DNA of 64,000 nucleotides from Endocalyx cinctus (taxonomy: Eukaryota; Ascomycota; Sordariomycetes; Amphisphaeriales; Apiosporaceae), in contig BCKC01000001.1 of assembly GCA_001600455.1 (NCBI GenBank), forward strand, positions 6,579,418 to 6,643,417. Reading direction: 5' to 3'. Of the stretch, positions 35,222 through 45,932 are shown piece by piece (positions within the stretch are counted from its first letter, which is position 1; every line of letters begins with the position of its first letter). The notes beneath the pieces were generated by a model that ran no database searches, was not told the origin of the DNA, and worked only from the letters and a program-made list of their open reading frames with translations. A program made the translations under genes and the position numbers.

Positions 35222-36847
35222 ATGCCGCCTCGATCTTCTCTAACATCTTCATTTTCAATTACCGACTCGAATAACGAAGTCGTATGCCCATTGCGCAATC
35301 AAGATGGGTCAAGTTGTCGCAAGCGCTGCATCGGCGTAAGTTCAATCCTGTCTCTTTCCTTTGTTTCGCCGGAGGACCTTTGAATTCATACGTCAACGAA
35401 AGAGTCAAGGAAAAAGGAGAAGAAAAGAGTGAGGGGGAAAAAATAAGAGAGAAAAGAGTAATTATTAATTCGATTTAATTACAATATATAGGAAAAACGG
35501 TATCGTTCGATGCAAGAACATATCCGTAGAGCACACCCCGAGCACTATATCTCCAAGCTACCTGCGACCGAAGAGAGCTTCCTTCTTATGATCAACTCAC
35601 CTCCGTCCGACAGGTCTCAAGCTCAAAACTCCAACTCAAATTCGAATTCGAATTCTACCGGCCCACCACCGCAAAATATTATCGATCCAACAAAAGGATT
35701 TCCTCAAGATCGTCATGTTTTCCTACGGGACGATTCAAGTGCACCTGGCACCCCTAGAAACCCCGATGAGCTAGTTGGAGTTTCAATGCTCCCTACAGCT
35801 AGTGCCGCCGCTGCGCTTGCTCAGTTAGGTGGTCAGCATAAATTTGAGACAGATTGGGAATCAGAAGCGGTATGCACTTTAATAATTATCTCTTAACTAT
35901 GAAACAGTTTTCATTCTAATTATTATTATTATTATTATTTTTACTAGGGCTGGCATTCCGATACGGATGCTCGAAGAATACCGCGAAATACAATTGAATT
36001 ACCACCAATACAATTAAATCATGATCCTACCAGCGAACCATTTCCTTCCATGAATGCTTCCAGTAGAAGAGACCTTCTTCCTTCTATACTTTCAAATTCA
36101 CCACCTGGTCGATCGTCAACCCTACCTCCTCTTCAGCGACCTCTTGGCCCCAGTCGACCTAGAAAGCAGTCTGTCACCAAACGCGGCCACAGGAAACAGA
36201 AGTCCAAGGGAACAGCTGCAGAATGGTTGCGACGAATCCAAAATGACGATCGTCTTAAGCCAGGTGGTATTGATCGCAAAGCTCATTCGGTCGAACCGAC
36301 CGCGGATTATGGTAAACGGTGGGAAGACTTGATTGACGCAGCTGCGTCGGCTAACGAAGATATTGACGAGGATAGGACACCTGTAAGTCGAAATCAGTAT
36401 GCTCAACTGCCTCCTCTAACTTTTCAGGTCCCCCAATCTCCTATATCTGTACACCGAGCTTCACTACCTCCATTTCCCCATCAGCACTTTCAAGGTTACC
36501 AAGCCTCTCCTCTGCAGCAAGCTCTCACCCCTCCGTCATTTGCCCAAGAGATCCCTGAACCATTCCCATCCGTTGAGAGCGGAGAGAGCGGAGACAACTT
36601 CCACATCGGAGCCGCAGGTCTCTCGGACTCGTCACCCAGTTACTCTTCCCAAGACGTGCACATCTATTGTGCGGCTTGCCAACGCACCTCGAGGCTTCGA
36701 GAATCCTTTGCATGTACGGAATGCATATGTGGCCTATGTAGAGACTGCGTCAACATTCTCATGGAGGAGCAAGGAGCCCGGAGACGTTGCCCACGATGTG
36801 CCACCATCGGCGGTAAATTCAAGCCTTTCCAGTTGGACATCAGATGA
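35222..36847 (+). CDS. Fungal zinc-finger protein with C-terminal RING-like Cys cluster
   Basis: Exons 35222-35335, 35492-35869 and 35948-36847 give 463 aa. N-terminal VVCPLRNQDGSSCRKRC, then EHIRRAHPEHY, forms a CC-HH zinc-finger-like unit across intron 1; it is followed by LPATEESFLLMINSPPSDR. The middle is disordered (NSNSNSNSNS, Pro/Ser-rich, basic KRGHRKQKSKG). The C-terminus has four CxxC-type pairs: CAACQ, CTECICGLCRDC and CPRC, ending in KFKPFQLDIR, which resembles a RING finger and suggests an E3 ligase or protein-interaction role. A GTAAGT...CTAAC...CAG stretch at 36383-36427 is a probable extra 45-nt intron; removing it keeps the frame (448 aa). ATG context CAACATGCC is good. I know this architecture as a conserved fungal family but not its function. 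Confidence 0.85.
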
Positions 36848-38966
36848 ATTGCACATACTCGGATATTCCCCACAGCCGCGGAGATGAAGATTGTCCGCAG
36901 AGTCTACCTCAATGGTCGGGACGACTTCTGGAGGACGATCGCCCCTCGCCACCGAACTTTGCTATGAGCTGTTGCAAATCATATAGAGGCAAGCGCATCT
37001 CCGAATGGCGGAAACAGCACCTTTACTCCGTCGGAATATATTATACCCTCTCGGAATCATAGCATGGACTCCCGAGTATCGCTTATACAGGGCTGTTTCG
37101 TTTACGACGAGGCGAGCATTAGAGGGTTCCGTGGTCACGCTGGATTTTGATTCAGTCCATCTGATCCTGAAATTCCGGGGCTTGAGGTCAAACTAGACCA
37201 GTAATTCGATGCTGGTGGCTACGATTCTATCTAAATTCCGAGTTTCCCCCCCTATCCAATCCCACGTTAGGCCGATACCTCGAGGTTACCCATTCCTCGA
37301 AGGTAAACTCCCTAACCGCAATCAAAATCATCCCACATGCTAGAATGGAGTTCGGCGCATCATCGAGAATCGATTAGAGAGAAATCATTTGTTTTCCATT
37401 AGAACGAGTACCCTACCGCACGTCTCGCCTAGAGGTGTGATCGCACGCAATTGCGACATATATATATATATATCGAGACACGCATCTCCTCAAATGCGAG
37501 TCTTCGAAATACAGGTTACATTCTCTTCACAAGTAGATGTGCCTCAAGATGGATCGTCACAGTTTATATCCCCGGTCCTATTGAAGTGCGTTTTTCAGCA
37601 CCAAAATATTGGATTCCCATCCCTCACTAAATTCAAATATATGAAATGTTTGATTTTTTTTTATTCGTCCCATGTCAATACCCTTTTCGATTGGGTTTAT
37701 AACACTCCCTCTCAACTTGGAGGAAAGACCTCGGTTGAGTTTTTCTCGTACCGTTGTTTTGTTTGTATTTCTGCTTTTCGCAGCTATCTGGTTTGCATAG
37801 AGAGCCAGGTCTTTGAGAGCTGCTTCTGGGTATTGATTTGTTTTTCTACCTACTTTTGATATTGTCAGATCGTCATACTTAACTACGTTTGAAGGCGCAA
37901 ATGGTTTTCGGAATTCCCTGGTTAACATTTCAAGGTCATTGTTTTCGTTCCTCTTTATCATTACTTCTCCTCGAAAGTCTATCTAATTTCTCGTTCTGTC
38001 TTCTGCATTTTCTCTCAGGGGGGAAGAGCATCATACAAGAGGTTTCAACTTGGGCTGGATTTCCACACTACGATGACAAACGGTTTTCTGTACCAGGCGC
38101 AAACGGGAACGTATGTATATTTGCACACCGGATCGAGTCATGGATACTAGTCTGAGCTCAAATACGTTATGATGTCTAAAGGTGTTTTTAGGGTTCAAAG
38201 GGTTTCATGGTAGGATGGACGGGATGAACGATAGATGAGATAGGATGAGATGGAAACCCACTCGTATATAGATAAGGACACTTGCGAAACCAACTAAACT
38301 TCAACTTCGAAGAAAAGATTTACCTATCACGCAATGGATTATGAGTCGTTATTGTGACTGGCAAAGTTAATACTAGTTCTGTTTCATTTATGTCCGTACT
38401 TTGTCTCTTGTAAGCCCGTTACTTTTCATACTTAGTCTACCCTTCAGGCTTTTTTCATGTTATGATCTAGTTAGTGTGCGATAGAAATCGATTAAGATGC
38501 CGTATTTTCCGGTATGAAAAAAAAATCAAGTTTACCGTCTTGGTATTGACTCGCACCACCGCCGCCGTCCCTCGCCCGTTACCCAATTATGATAAATGAG
38601 TTCAGCCCGGCCTAGGGAAAAGTAATCAAATGATCACGTATATGTATATAAATAAACTCTTCTTGTACCCGGTATCTAATACCCGTGAAACGATATAGAT
38701 ATACAGGATCAAAGAAGAGGAAAAAGGGGAAAGGGGAAGCGGAAATAAAAGAGCAAAGGGTATGCTGCGAGTCGTATGGTAGGTATTATATTCAACCGAC
38801 TGACTGGGTTACCTTTTTTGACTAACCCCTTTACTTTACTTGACGAGCCGCGAGAACTACGTAAATAGAAAAAAAATAGTTAAGCAAATGAATAAACTAT
38901 CTTAACAAGTTATGAATGACTGAATCAAAATAGTAAAAGAAAGGAAAAAGCCAACAAAAAAAAGTG
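36848..38966. other. 2.1-kb gene-free region
   Basis: No supported gene. A TATATATATATA run lies near 37458-37472. A long frame at 37389-37859 has no recognisable domain. 38640-38900 is AT-rich. The run of A at 38955-38962 is the Pol III terminator of the tRNA below. Confidence 0.45.
38955..38962 (-). terminator. Pol III terminator of the tRNA gene
   Basis: Run of eight T on the transcribed (minus) strand, five bases after the tRNA 3' end. Confidence 0.8.
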
Positions 38967-39067
38967 ATGGACAATCTGGGAATTGAACCCAGGACCCTTC
39001 GCAGACACATGTTTTTATTCAAGCAGAAAAGATGCGAAGCGAATATCATACCCCTAGACCAATTGCC
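38967..39067 (-). tRNA. tRNA-Ala (CGC) with 29-nt intron
   Basis: Read on the minus strand from 39067. Acceptor arms GGGCAAT / ATTGTCC pair fully with a G3:U70 wobble, the alanine identity element. D arm GTCT-AGGGGTAT-GAT, anticodon stem TTCGC/GCGAA, loop TTCGCAT, T arm CTGGG-TTCAATT-CCCAG, discriminator A73; CCA is not encoded. A 29-nt intron (39003-39031) sits at the standard place after position 37, giving anticodon CGC and a 72-nt mature tRNA. Eight T residues follow on the transcribed strand (38955-38962) as a Pol III terminator. The D-arm sequence looks like that of tRNA-Pro, but acceptor and anticodon both say Ala. Confidence 0.87.
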
Positions 39068-39147
39068 CAATGGAACAAATGACCTTTTTTGATTGGTCAA
39101 TGAGAGATACTCTAGACTATTTCGTATTATAAAGAGTCTTGCTATTT

Positions 39148-39205
39148 GCACCTTGATTTTTCAACCTTAGCTGCACCTTGATTTTTGACAGCTGCATTGC
39201 AGCTG
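39148..39205. repeat. 25-bp tandem repeat pair plus 17-bp palindrome
   Basis: GCACCTTGATTTTT occurs at 39148-39161 and again at 39173-39186. Directly after comes CAGCTGCA-T-TGCAGCTG (39189-39205), a perfect palindrome around one base. Confidence 0.85.
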
Positions 39206-39579
39206 CACACCAAGCCTAATCTAGTAAAGTATATGAGATTACAATATCGGAAAAATATATTTTTAACCATATTTACTTACAACAGCATATTTCTTCTAAT
39301 GGACATATTTTATATATAATTTATATGGCATTCTTATCGTTAATAGGACTATTAAGTATGCATTATTTTCGGACTTACGTTAAAGTTAAATATGATAGTA
39401 ACTTAATTAGCTATAAATATAATAATTATCGTAAGTTAGCTAATAAGCCCCTTATACCCTTAAACGCACTAGAACTTAGCGCTTAGTCCCTTAATTTACA
39501 GGGGTATTGCAGGGGACATACCCATTAATCGTACTATACGGAGGTCCACTTCAAAAATTCTAACCATAATAACTGTAAG

Positions 39580-39666
39580 GCTGGGAGCTAAGGCTCAGCC
39601 TGACAACCGGCCATTGGCCGCACTCCGGTCAGGTGACCAGGAGTTTAGCGAGCTTGTCAGGTGACT
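39580..39666. repeat. Cluster of short hairpins
   Basis: GGCTGGGAGC/GCTCAGCC with a bulge (39579-39600), CGGCCA-T-TGGCCG (39608-39620) and CTCCGGTCA-GG-TGACCAGGAG (39623-39643). GTCAGGTGAC then recurs at 39656-39665. Confidence 0.7.
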
Positions 39667-40361
39667 AAGAGCCACATATTCTGTAATTGTAATCGGGCAC
39701 GAATAGGGCCCGATACTAGGGTGATATATATCGGTGCAAGGCCCGGTAATAACTTCATATTCCTTAAGGATTAGTCAAGTCATATTTCTACCTATAAGCT
39801 TTCCCAGCGTCCCTATCTCGTAACCTGATAACCTTATATGGGGGGCTAATTGGTTGGTGTATTACGATATCTCTCTCTCCACTTGGTGGTAAAACTACCG
39901 TCTATTTGATTTAAACTGGCACCTTGAATCCACGTTGCTGCCGTGGACAGATGCTTCGGCGACTTGAATGAATGAGTACTATGAAAAGTTGATGCTTGAG
40001 TTGTTTTTATTTCTCCATGAATTATTTACAATCTAGTAAATACGGGATCTAACTCAGTATGCTTGCATGTATTTATTACAAACGTACGTATATACATCTA
40101 TGGATACATCCCTCCCTGGTCTAGTACCGTGCTATCGTGAATCCAATGCATATACATGATGTACGTATGCAATGCAATTTAAAAAAACAAAGTTAAGTTT
40201 ATTAGCGACCCTATCCCTACTCCCAGATCCTAAAGCCCAGGTACATCATGTCCGCAAATTGCATGTGCGAGAATTTTTTTCCAAATTCTAGTAGTAGCTA
40301 TACAACCGGACACGCATAATTACAAAGAAAGACGAAGAAAAGAAAGAAAAAAAAGGCTCTC

Positions 40362-41957
40362 TCAAGTATTCTTCTTAGATTTCTTCTCCTCCAGCAACAT
40401 ATTCCTGAAAGCGGCGCGGTCGTTCCGGCTACCGCCGAGCCTAGGACCGGGCAGGTAATCCTCGTATTTCTTGGCTTTGGCTTTGGCGTTGACCTTGGGC
40501 GCGTTGATGGCCGGACGGCGACGCTGCCTACGCTCCGCCATCGATTCCATGAACTCGCGACGGAACTCCTCCGCGATCTTGGCGTCGGCCGCCTGCTCGT
40601 CCTCGTCCAGCTCGTTCTCCGCCAGCTGCTGCTGCGGTAACGGCGTTTCGTATACGTCGACTGCAAAAAAATGATCACACATTGTCAGTAAACGGGATAA
40701 ATCTTCTCGCGTCGTCGAGAGAGAAAAACAAGACCAATAAGAAAAAAATTAGGATATAACTCACATTTAGCCTCCCGCAGAATCTCTTCGACCACCTTAT
40801 CTCTCTCGATATCGTCGCTAGTCCGACGATTCTTCGCGCGCCAGGGCTTCCCGTCCTTCCCGATGCGAACTTTCTTCGGTCTTCCGCTCCCGGCCGCCGC
40901 ACCTCCCTCGTGACCGTCGTCGTCGATATCGTCGTCGTCGTCGACGGCCTCGCCGCGCAGCCTGCGCCGGGCGCGTTCCGTCAGCATCGCGTTGCGGCTG
41001 CGAACGTCGGCTCCGAGGTCGATCTCGAAGAGCTTGCCCTGCACCGCCGGCGCTTTGGCCGTGTTGCTGCCGGTCGGGGCCGCGTTGTTGTGGTTATCGT
41101 ACGCCGGTGCCCGTTGCTGACGATCATGTAAAGACGAAGAAGGAGGCCAGCCTGGAGGGGGGTGACGGGATTCGCTTCCCGCCTCGTGCGGCCCGGCCGA
41201 TGAGGGAGGCGCAACAGACCGTCGTTTGGCTAGCTCGCTCTCTATGTATTGTTCCCTCCAAGGCATCAGTATCTCTGGCGAGGTAAAAAAGGACTATCAA
41301 AACGAAAGAATTGGGGGAGCGCAACAAGGAGTGAATGGCGCAGGAAAAAGGACAATAAAAACAAACTCACATGTGTTCGTTGACGATTTTTCCTATCAAT
41401 CCCATCTGAGGCACGAAACGTTTGTTGGCTGCGGCCGAAAGGTCCATCGCACGGGTTTCCTCCTCGCGTATCATCTTGCTCAGCTCGTCATCCTCTTCCC
41501 CGTTCCCGAATCCGCCGTATCCATCTCTCGTCCCTACGTTGATGATCGGGTTTCCGTCCGGACCGAATTTGATGCCGCCCAACCTCGACTTGCGCGCGTT
41601 GCGACGGCGGATTATCTCCGCGACCGATAATTTGCCTTCTTCCTCATCCTCTTCTTCGTCCCCTGGTTTCTCTGCTGTTCCCTCCTTTTCTTTCTGTCGG
41701 GCATTCGGGTCGCTTGCTGACTTGCTTTCGGAAGCGGCGTTCGCTTCAGCGCTTGTAGCGGTAGTTAACGACAGCGCATCTAGCGAGGAAGGCGGCTCTT
41801 GTGTGAGTTTCTGGGTAGAACCGATTTCCTTCTCTTGCTGTGTTGCTGCGTCATCGTCTCCTCGCTGTCGGTAAGCTTTCGCTTTCCGCTTCTTACCCCG
41901 GAATACTACGGGCGGTAATACGTTCGTTTCCGTCGCGTCTGACGTCTCTCCTTCCAT
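40362..41957 (-). CDS. TLS1: Tls1 / C9orf78 (Hep59) family protein
   Basis: Fission yeast Tls1 and human C9orf78 associate with the Brr2 spliceosomal helicase; Tls1 is needed for correct splicing of shelterin transcripts and so for telomere silencing. Three exons on the minus strand: 41957-41371, 41255-40765, 40660-40362, 458 aa. Seen: basic VVFRGKKRKAKAYRQR start, KLSVAEIIRRRNARKSRLGGIKF, RFVPQMGLIGKIVNEHM, then EQYIESELAKRR after the splice, EIDLGADVRSRNAMLTERARRRLRGE, and a C-terminal domain with AKIAEEFRREFMESMAERRQRRR and ending NMLLEEKKSKKNT. I set the exon 2 acceptor at TTGGAG because it alone makes NEHM-EQYIESELAKRR in frame; a CTGAT branch site lies just before. Acidic and Glu-rich inserts make it longer than the animal protein. 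Nuclear. Family sure; one splice site inferred. Confidence 0.88.
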
Positions 41958-42623
41958 AGTTCTTTCGAGAAAAGCGTGTTATTCTTATAAGACTATAGAG
42001 TGGTAGGATAGAAAATACTGGCGTTGTTGACATAAATAGAATGAAGGAGAAACTTATTAAAAATAAACTATGATAATGGAATGAAATAAAGTGGAATAAT
42101 CAGCGCCACTTCGAAGCGTTAAGGTGTTAATGAAAATTATCGTTATAAGCGATAAGACCCATATTATTACTTATATAATCAAGATCTAGTTTCAAGCTTC
42201 GGTGCTGTTCTTAACTATCCCTTTCTGAAATGGGATACTCCGTATACTACTTTATATATACTAAAATAAATAGTATAGTAAATTTGCTATGATAAATAAA
42301 AAGATCTCTTCTCATAAATTTAAATATTTTTCTAACAGATTATTTTATAGTATTGTAACAGTATCTCTTTGAGTTAATAGTTAGAAAAAGTTGTTATAGT
42401 ATCCTTAGGTCCAGCTTTGTTACCCCCTCGCTCACATCCTCTCTCGTGTCATTACCCCCTTCGCCTACGCCTTCATCAGTACCGTTTTCCCTTTTATTGA
42501 ACGTTTTATCCTCACTGCTTTCGCCTTGTGGAATTGTGATCACCGGGGGAAGTTTCAGTTAACTCTCAAACATAACTCGAATCAGCCATATCCACGAGTA
42601 TTTTTTCTTAGCCTGAACTGATC
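41958..42623. other. Intergenic region
   Basis: AT-rich (42040-42380) promoter side of TLS1, then a CT-rich leader-like stretch (42410-42500) before the broken phosphotransferase gene. No other gene seen. Confidence 0.5.
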
Positions 42624-43680
42624 ATGTCGACAATCCCCGATAATGGCAACAACGGCTCCCTTGCTGTAGATATAACCAGATTCGCGGCAGGGCCTGATAG
42701 CTACGACATATTATCCGCCTATTAGATATCCTCCTTTTTTAAGAAGCATGAACTTACTACTCGAGACGACTGTGGTCGATTCGCCGCACAAATTCTGGGC
42801 GTTTCAGTCACCGCTACACCTATACAAGGTGGCAGCAGCTATACTGTGGTAGCTGATTCATCTGGCGTAGTCCAATTCCGGTCTAGAAAGCTAGATATGA
42901 GACTGCACACTCTTTCGAGGCAATCCTACGACCGTTTCGTCCCTAGCTGCAGATTCTTAGGTACGTTAGCCGGCGACGTTCACGCTTATCTGTATGATAT
43001 TGTCCCCGGGCCGGCATTTTGCCGTGTTCGACGTAATTTTCTCTCCGCCGACGTTGGGATGGAACAACGTCTACGTCGAACTGTGGAGGACTTTGCAAGG
43101 TTTGTACCCTGACGCGATAACTCGTGTACTCGTCGTTATCTAAGAGAATAGATTCTTTGCTTCGAGCTGGGTTGCTCCGCCAATTTTAGATGAGCCTTCC
43201 GACTCGCTTGATCAATATGCCCGTAATCTCGACGAAATTCCCCAGGGTTTACCTCCATCATTGCAAGCAAAGTTGAGCGAGGTTAGCCAAGGACTTCCGA
43301 TCATCTTTCGTCCTGGTTATCCTATTACTATTCAGCACGACGACTTACTAGAAAATAATATCCACGTGGATGAGGCTGCGGGAGGCATCACCGGTATTGT
43401 CGATTGGGCTAGTACTATAATTGCCCCGTTTGGTGTTTCCCTTTGGGGGCTCGAGACTATCCTCGGCGTCCAAACCCAAAGTAGATGGATTTTCCATCCC
43501 AACCACTTAAGTCTTCGATAGAACTTTTGGGACGTTTTTCACGAGATAGTTGGTCCAATCTCAGATGATGATCGGCGCGCAATTGAGATCGCGAGGCTGT
43601 TCGGACTGTTTCGTGCCTATGGTCTTAATGAAGAGATAGACCGGAAGATCGTGTATCTAGAGGCTTTATGTCTGCTTTAA
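42624..43680 (+). pseudogene. Aminoglycoside phosphotransferase (APH)-like gene with two in-frame stops
   Basis: Fungal APH-fold small-molecule kinase relatives. One frame can be followed from ATG 42624 to TAA 43678-43680 if a canonical intron (43100-43151, joining DFAR to FFASSW) is removed. Diagnostic parts: GGSSYTVV with FRSRKLDM, PSCRFLG, YLYDIVPG, and the APH catalytic loop ITIQHDDLLENNIHVDE (HxDxxxxN) followed by GIVDWA (metal-binding Asp). Two stops interrupt it: TAG at 42723-42725 (after DILSAY) and TAG at 43519-43521 (after LSLR), with recognisable sequence (NFWDVFHEIVGP) continuing beyond. The normal substrate is unknown; many fungal members are not antibiotic-resistance enzymes. 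It is the first of three decayed genes in a row. Confidence 0.8.
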
Positions 43681-44299
43681 GGCCGTATGTAAGGTATACA
43701 TCTTGCCGCGGGCAACAGCCTGGAGCCGACCAAGCTCCGGGCCGAAGGGCACACCCGGGTCTTTCAAATCAGCGGCCAACTTTTGGGCGAACTCAGACAG
43801 GCTGTTATCGGAGTCGCTGTCCTCTTGAGGGGCGAAGGGAAACTACCAGAAACGAATAAGTTATGCCCTAAAGTGTAATATTATATGTAGATATAATTTA
43901 CCAGGTAAATCGGTTTTGTTAGGTTTTATGTTGATGGTGCATCTTCATTTTTTTTCTCTGGTTGTCTTTCACGGTAAATAATACATGTACCCAATGCAAC
44001 AAGTTCCTCATTATGCCACTATCTGAAGAAAGGCCGTCTGGGCTACCCCTTTTCGGGAAAACCATGTAGATCTTCATGCCTGGGAATGGCTCTATAAGTA
44101 ACATGTAATCAATGTTTGGGGAGATAATACCAAGGTATACAAGTCAAACTCATCAGCTCAAAAAAGAAGATATTAGGTCTCAACTACGCGTGCTTCTTAC
44201 CCTAATTGGTGTGACGTCCACAATTACGTCGCCTCCGGGGACCGGGGGGGGGGGGGGGGGGGGGTAAAATACCACCAGCTGGGATCGACTCATCTATAT
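43681..44299. other. Intergenic DNA with a poly-G tract
   Basis: No gene. The only notable item is the run of 21 G at about 44244-44264, which overlaps the worn 3' end of the P450 relic. Confidence 0.5.
44244..44264. repeat. Poly-G tract (about 21 bases)
   Basis: Uninterrupted G run on the plus strand. On the minus strand it extends the PPP codons that follow ESIPAGGIL in the P450 relic, so it probably arose by slippage of a short Pro-codon run. Its exact length may be an assembly estimate. Confidence 0.75.
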
Positions 44300-45042
44300 C
44301 CGGTATCTTGGGTTGAGCCCCCGATTTAGTAGGAGCCAGTTTGACATCGAAACAGAATAGGAAGAATGCCAAAAAACATGTATACTTCTCGATTGGCAAG
44401 AAACCTCCCAGGACAATACATCGTGCCTCCACCAAAAGGTTTCCAACTACTGCTGCGGGCCAAGCTTTTGTTGTTGAGAAATCTGTCGCTCTCGAAGCTT
44501 TCAACGTCGGGACCGAACATGGACGAGTCATAGTGCATTCATCGGTATGGCATGAGGAGCTTACACCCCGGCTCCAGTACTTTGCCGCCGATTGTGACTT
44601 TTTCAGTCACCAGGCGGATACCGATAGGGTCGTTAATCGTGCCTAGAATTTCCTCATAGAAAGACGCAAGACGTGGGCAGTTATCAAGATACGACATATT
44701 AACGCCATTCTTCCCGTTATCTATCAATCAAAGCAGGCTTTATTTCTGCTTTGATGGCTTCTAGTAAGGTGCGGTTATATAGTAATCGAGCGATGCTCCA
44801 AAAACACAAACGATAGGCATTTGAGTTGGTTTTATAAGCGATTAGCATAATGAATTTATTTCAATTGGTCTCTCACATGGGACGAGGTAAGGGAAAGGTT
44901 TCGGTGCGTCTGGGTTCAATGAGGGGAGTATAGTAAATCGCCAAAGACGCCATCCGATCCATAGCACGGTGACTGTCGTGATCGTTGGGATAAGACCTGT
45001 ACGACTGTATTGATTGGCTAAATGAATAAGGAGGGAGGACAT
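44300..45042 (-). pseudogene. Cytochrome P450 relic with internal deletion
   Basis: Read on the minus strand. 45042 to about 44883 encodes an intact N-terminus: membrane anchor (LIPTITTVTVLWIGWRLWRF) and the NPDAPKPFPYLVP hinge, ending at a GTGAGA donor. The next recognisable piece (44727-44300) is the last third: NCPRLASFYEEIL (ExxR helix, but Arg is Gly), VTIGGKVLEPG, FGPDVESFESDRFL, and the heme signature FGGGTMYCPGRF. So roughly 250-300 residues are missing. Further lesions: TGA at 44541-44539 after LLMPYR, a frameshift after the heme motif before FDVKLAPTKSGAQPKIP, and the poly-G expansion. Motifs suggest a fungal microsomal P450 of the sterol/xenobiotic type; the subfamily cannot be set. 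Confidence 0.82.
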
Positions 45043-45932
45043 GATGCGAAGGCGCTATAAGTGCGTTGTGAGGGAGGGACTTCGAAGGATCCTAGGTGAG
45101 CCAATGAAAGGAAAGACGAGCTATGCCTTTGGATGGATACGTAGAGGAAGTTAGAAAGGCTGTATGACTTAGCTCTAATGGAAAATAATGTCTAAAATGT
45201 AGCTACCTGTGTACGTATGTACATACTTCTTGAAATAGATACATGAAAAGCTTTAACTGGGTATATGATACTACATGTGTGTACATATATACTCAGACAT
45301 GCTGATTAGCTTGTATGTACGTAACATCGAACCTTGCTTGTTTGATATCTTTATGTAATTGGTTTTTTAGATCGCCTGCGGTTCACCCGCGTCAATAACT
45401 ACTGTAATACATCCAACTTCTCATGTGTTACGCATCGATCTTATAGGTGCTTGCTAGCTACTACCACCCGTCACGATCGCGCTCTTATTGATTCCCATCT
45501 AGTCTCTCGTAAATGAAATCTCCTTTTCCAACAAGTTCATACGATCCAAGGACTAACGGGTCTCCTTTTCTCAAATTTCTTGATGACGCAACTCTTCAGC
45601 TGCATCAACCAACTGGTAGTCGTTCCTCGCTTCATTTACGGGAGGGAGTTATTCGAAACCCGAGAACGGCACTCCAAAGCGTACGGGTGGGCAGTTTTCG
45701 TTTTTTTACTAGCATGTTGGTAGAGAGCTCGGCTGGCAAACTGTGTTTTCAGTTCCGGTTTTTGTGCTTTGGTATTATCCTGTCGGGCTTCACTGTCACG
45801 GTAATATAAACCTCAGCACAACGGAACACGGTGTAGCTACTTTTTGTTTTTATTTGGCTGTTTAATATATGGTCCAACACGTTATCTCAAGCTTTCGCCG
45901 TAGGCATCTAGCATGAAGAAACCGTGGTGTAG
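45043..45932. other. Intergenic DNA
   Basis: No supported gene. Has ACATGTGTGTACATA-like repeats (about 45205-45320). A frame at 45513-45809 has no recognisable domain. Confidence 0.45.

Larger units (their letters stand above)
39068..40361. other. Repeat-bearing AT-rich region upstream of the tRNA
   Basis: No gene. Contains direct repeats and a palindrome (39148-39205), a strongly AT-rich patch (39225-39440) and a cluster of small hairpins (39580-39666). 39780-39960 has a composition unlike its surroundings. The last 300 bases are the 3' flank of the TLS1 gene. Upstream flanks of tRNA genes commonly collect retroelement debris; no element ends could be defined. Confidence 0.5.

Noticed and set aside
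37389..37859. 156-codon open frame
   Set aside because: Rich in Phe/Ser/Ile as expected from AT-rich DNA; no domain, poor start context.
37578..37961. Minus-strand frame and a TGTTATAAACCCAAT-like start resembling a fungal copia LTR end
   Set aside because: No LTR partner, primer-binding site or pol motifs seen; resemblance rests on about 15 bases.
45513..45809. 98-codon frame before the ABC relic
   Set aside because: Does not match any part of a PDR transporter that I can recognise.
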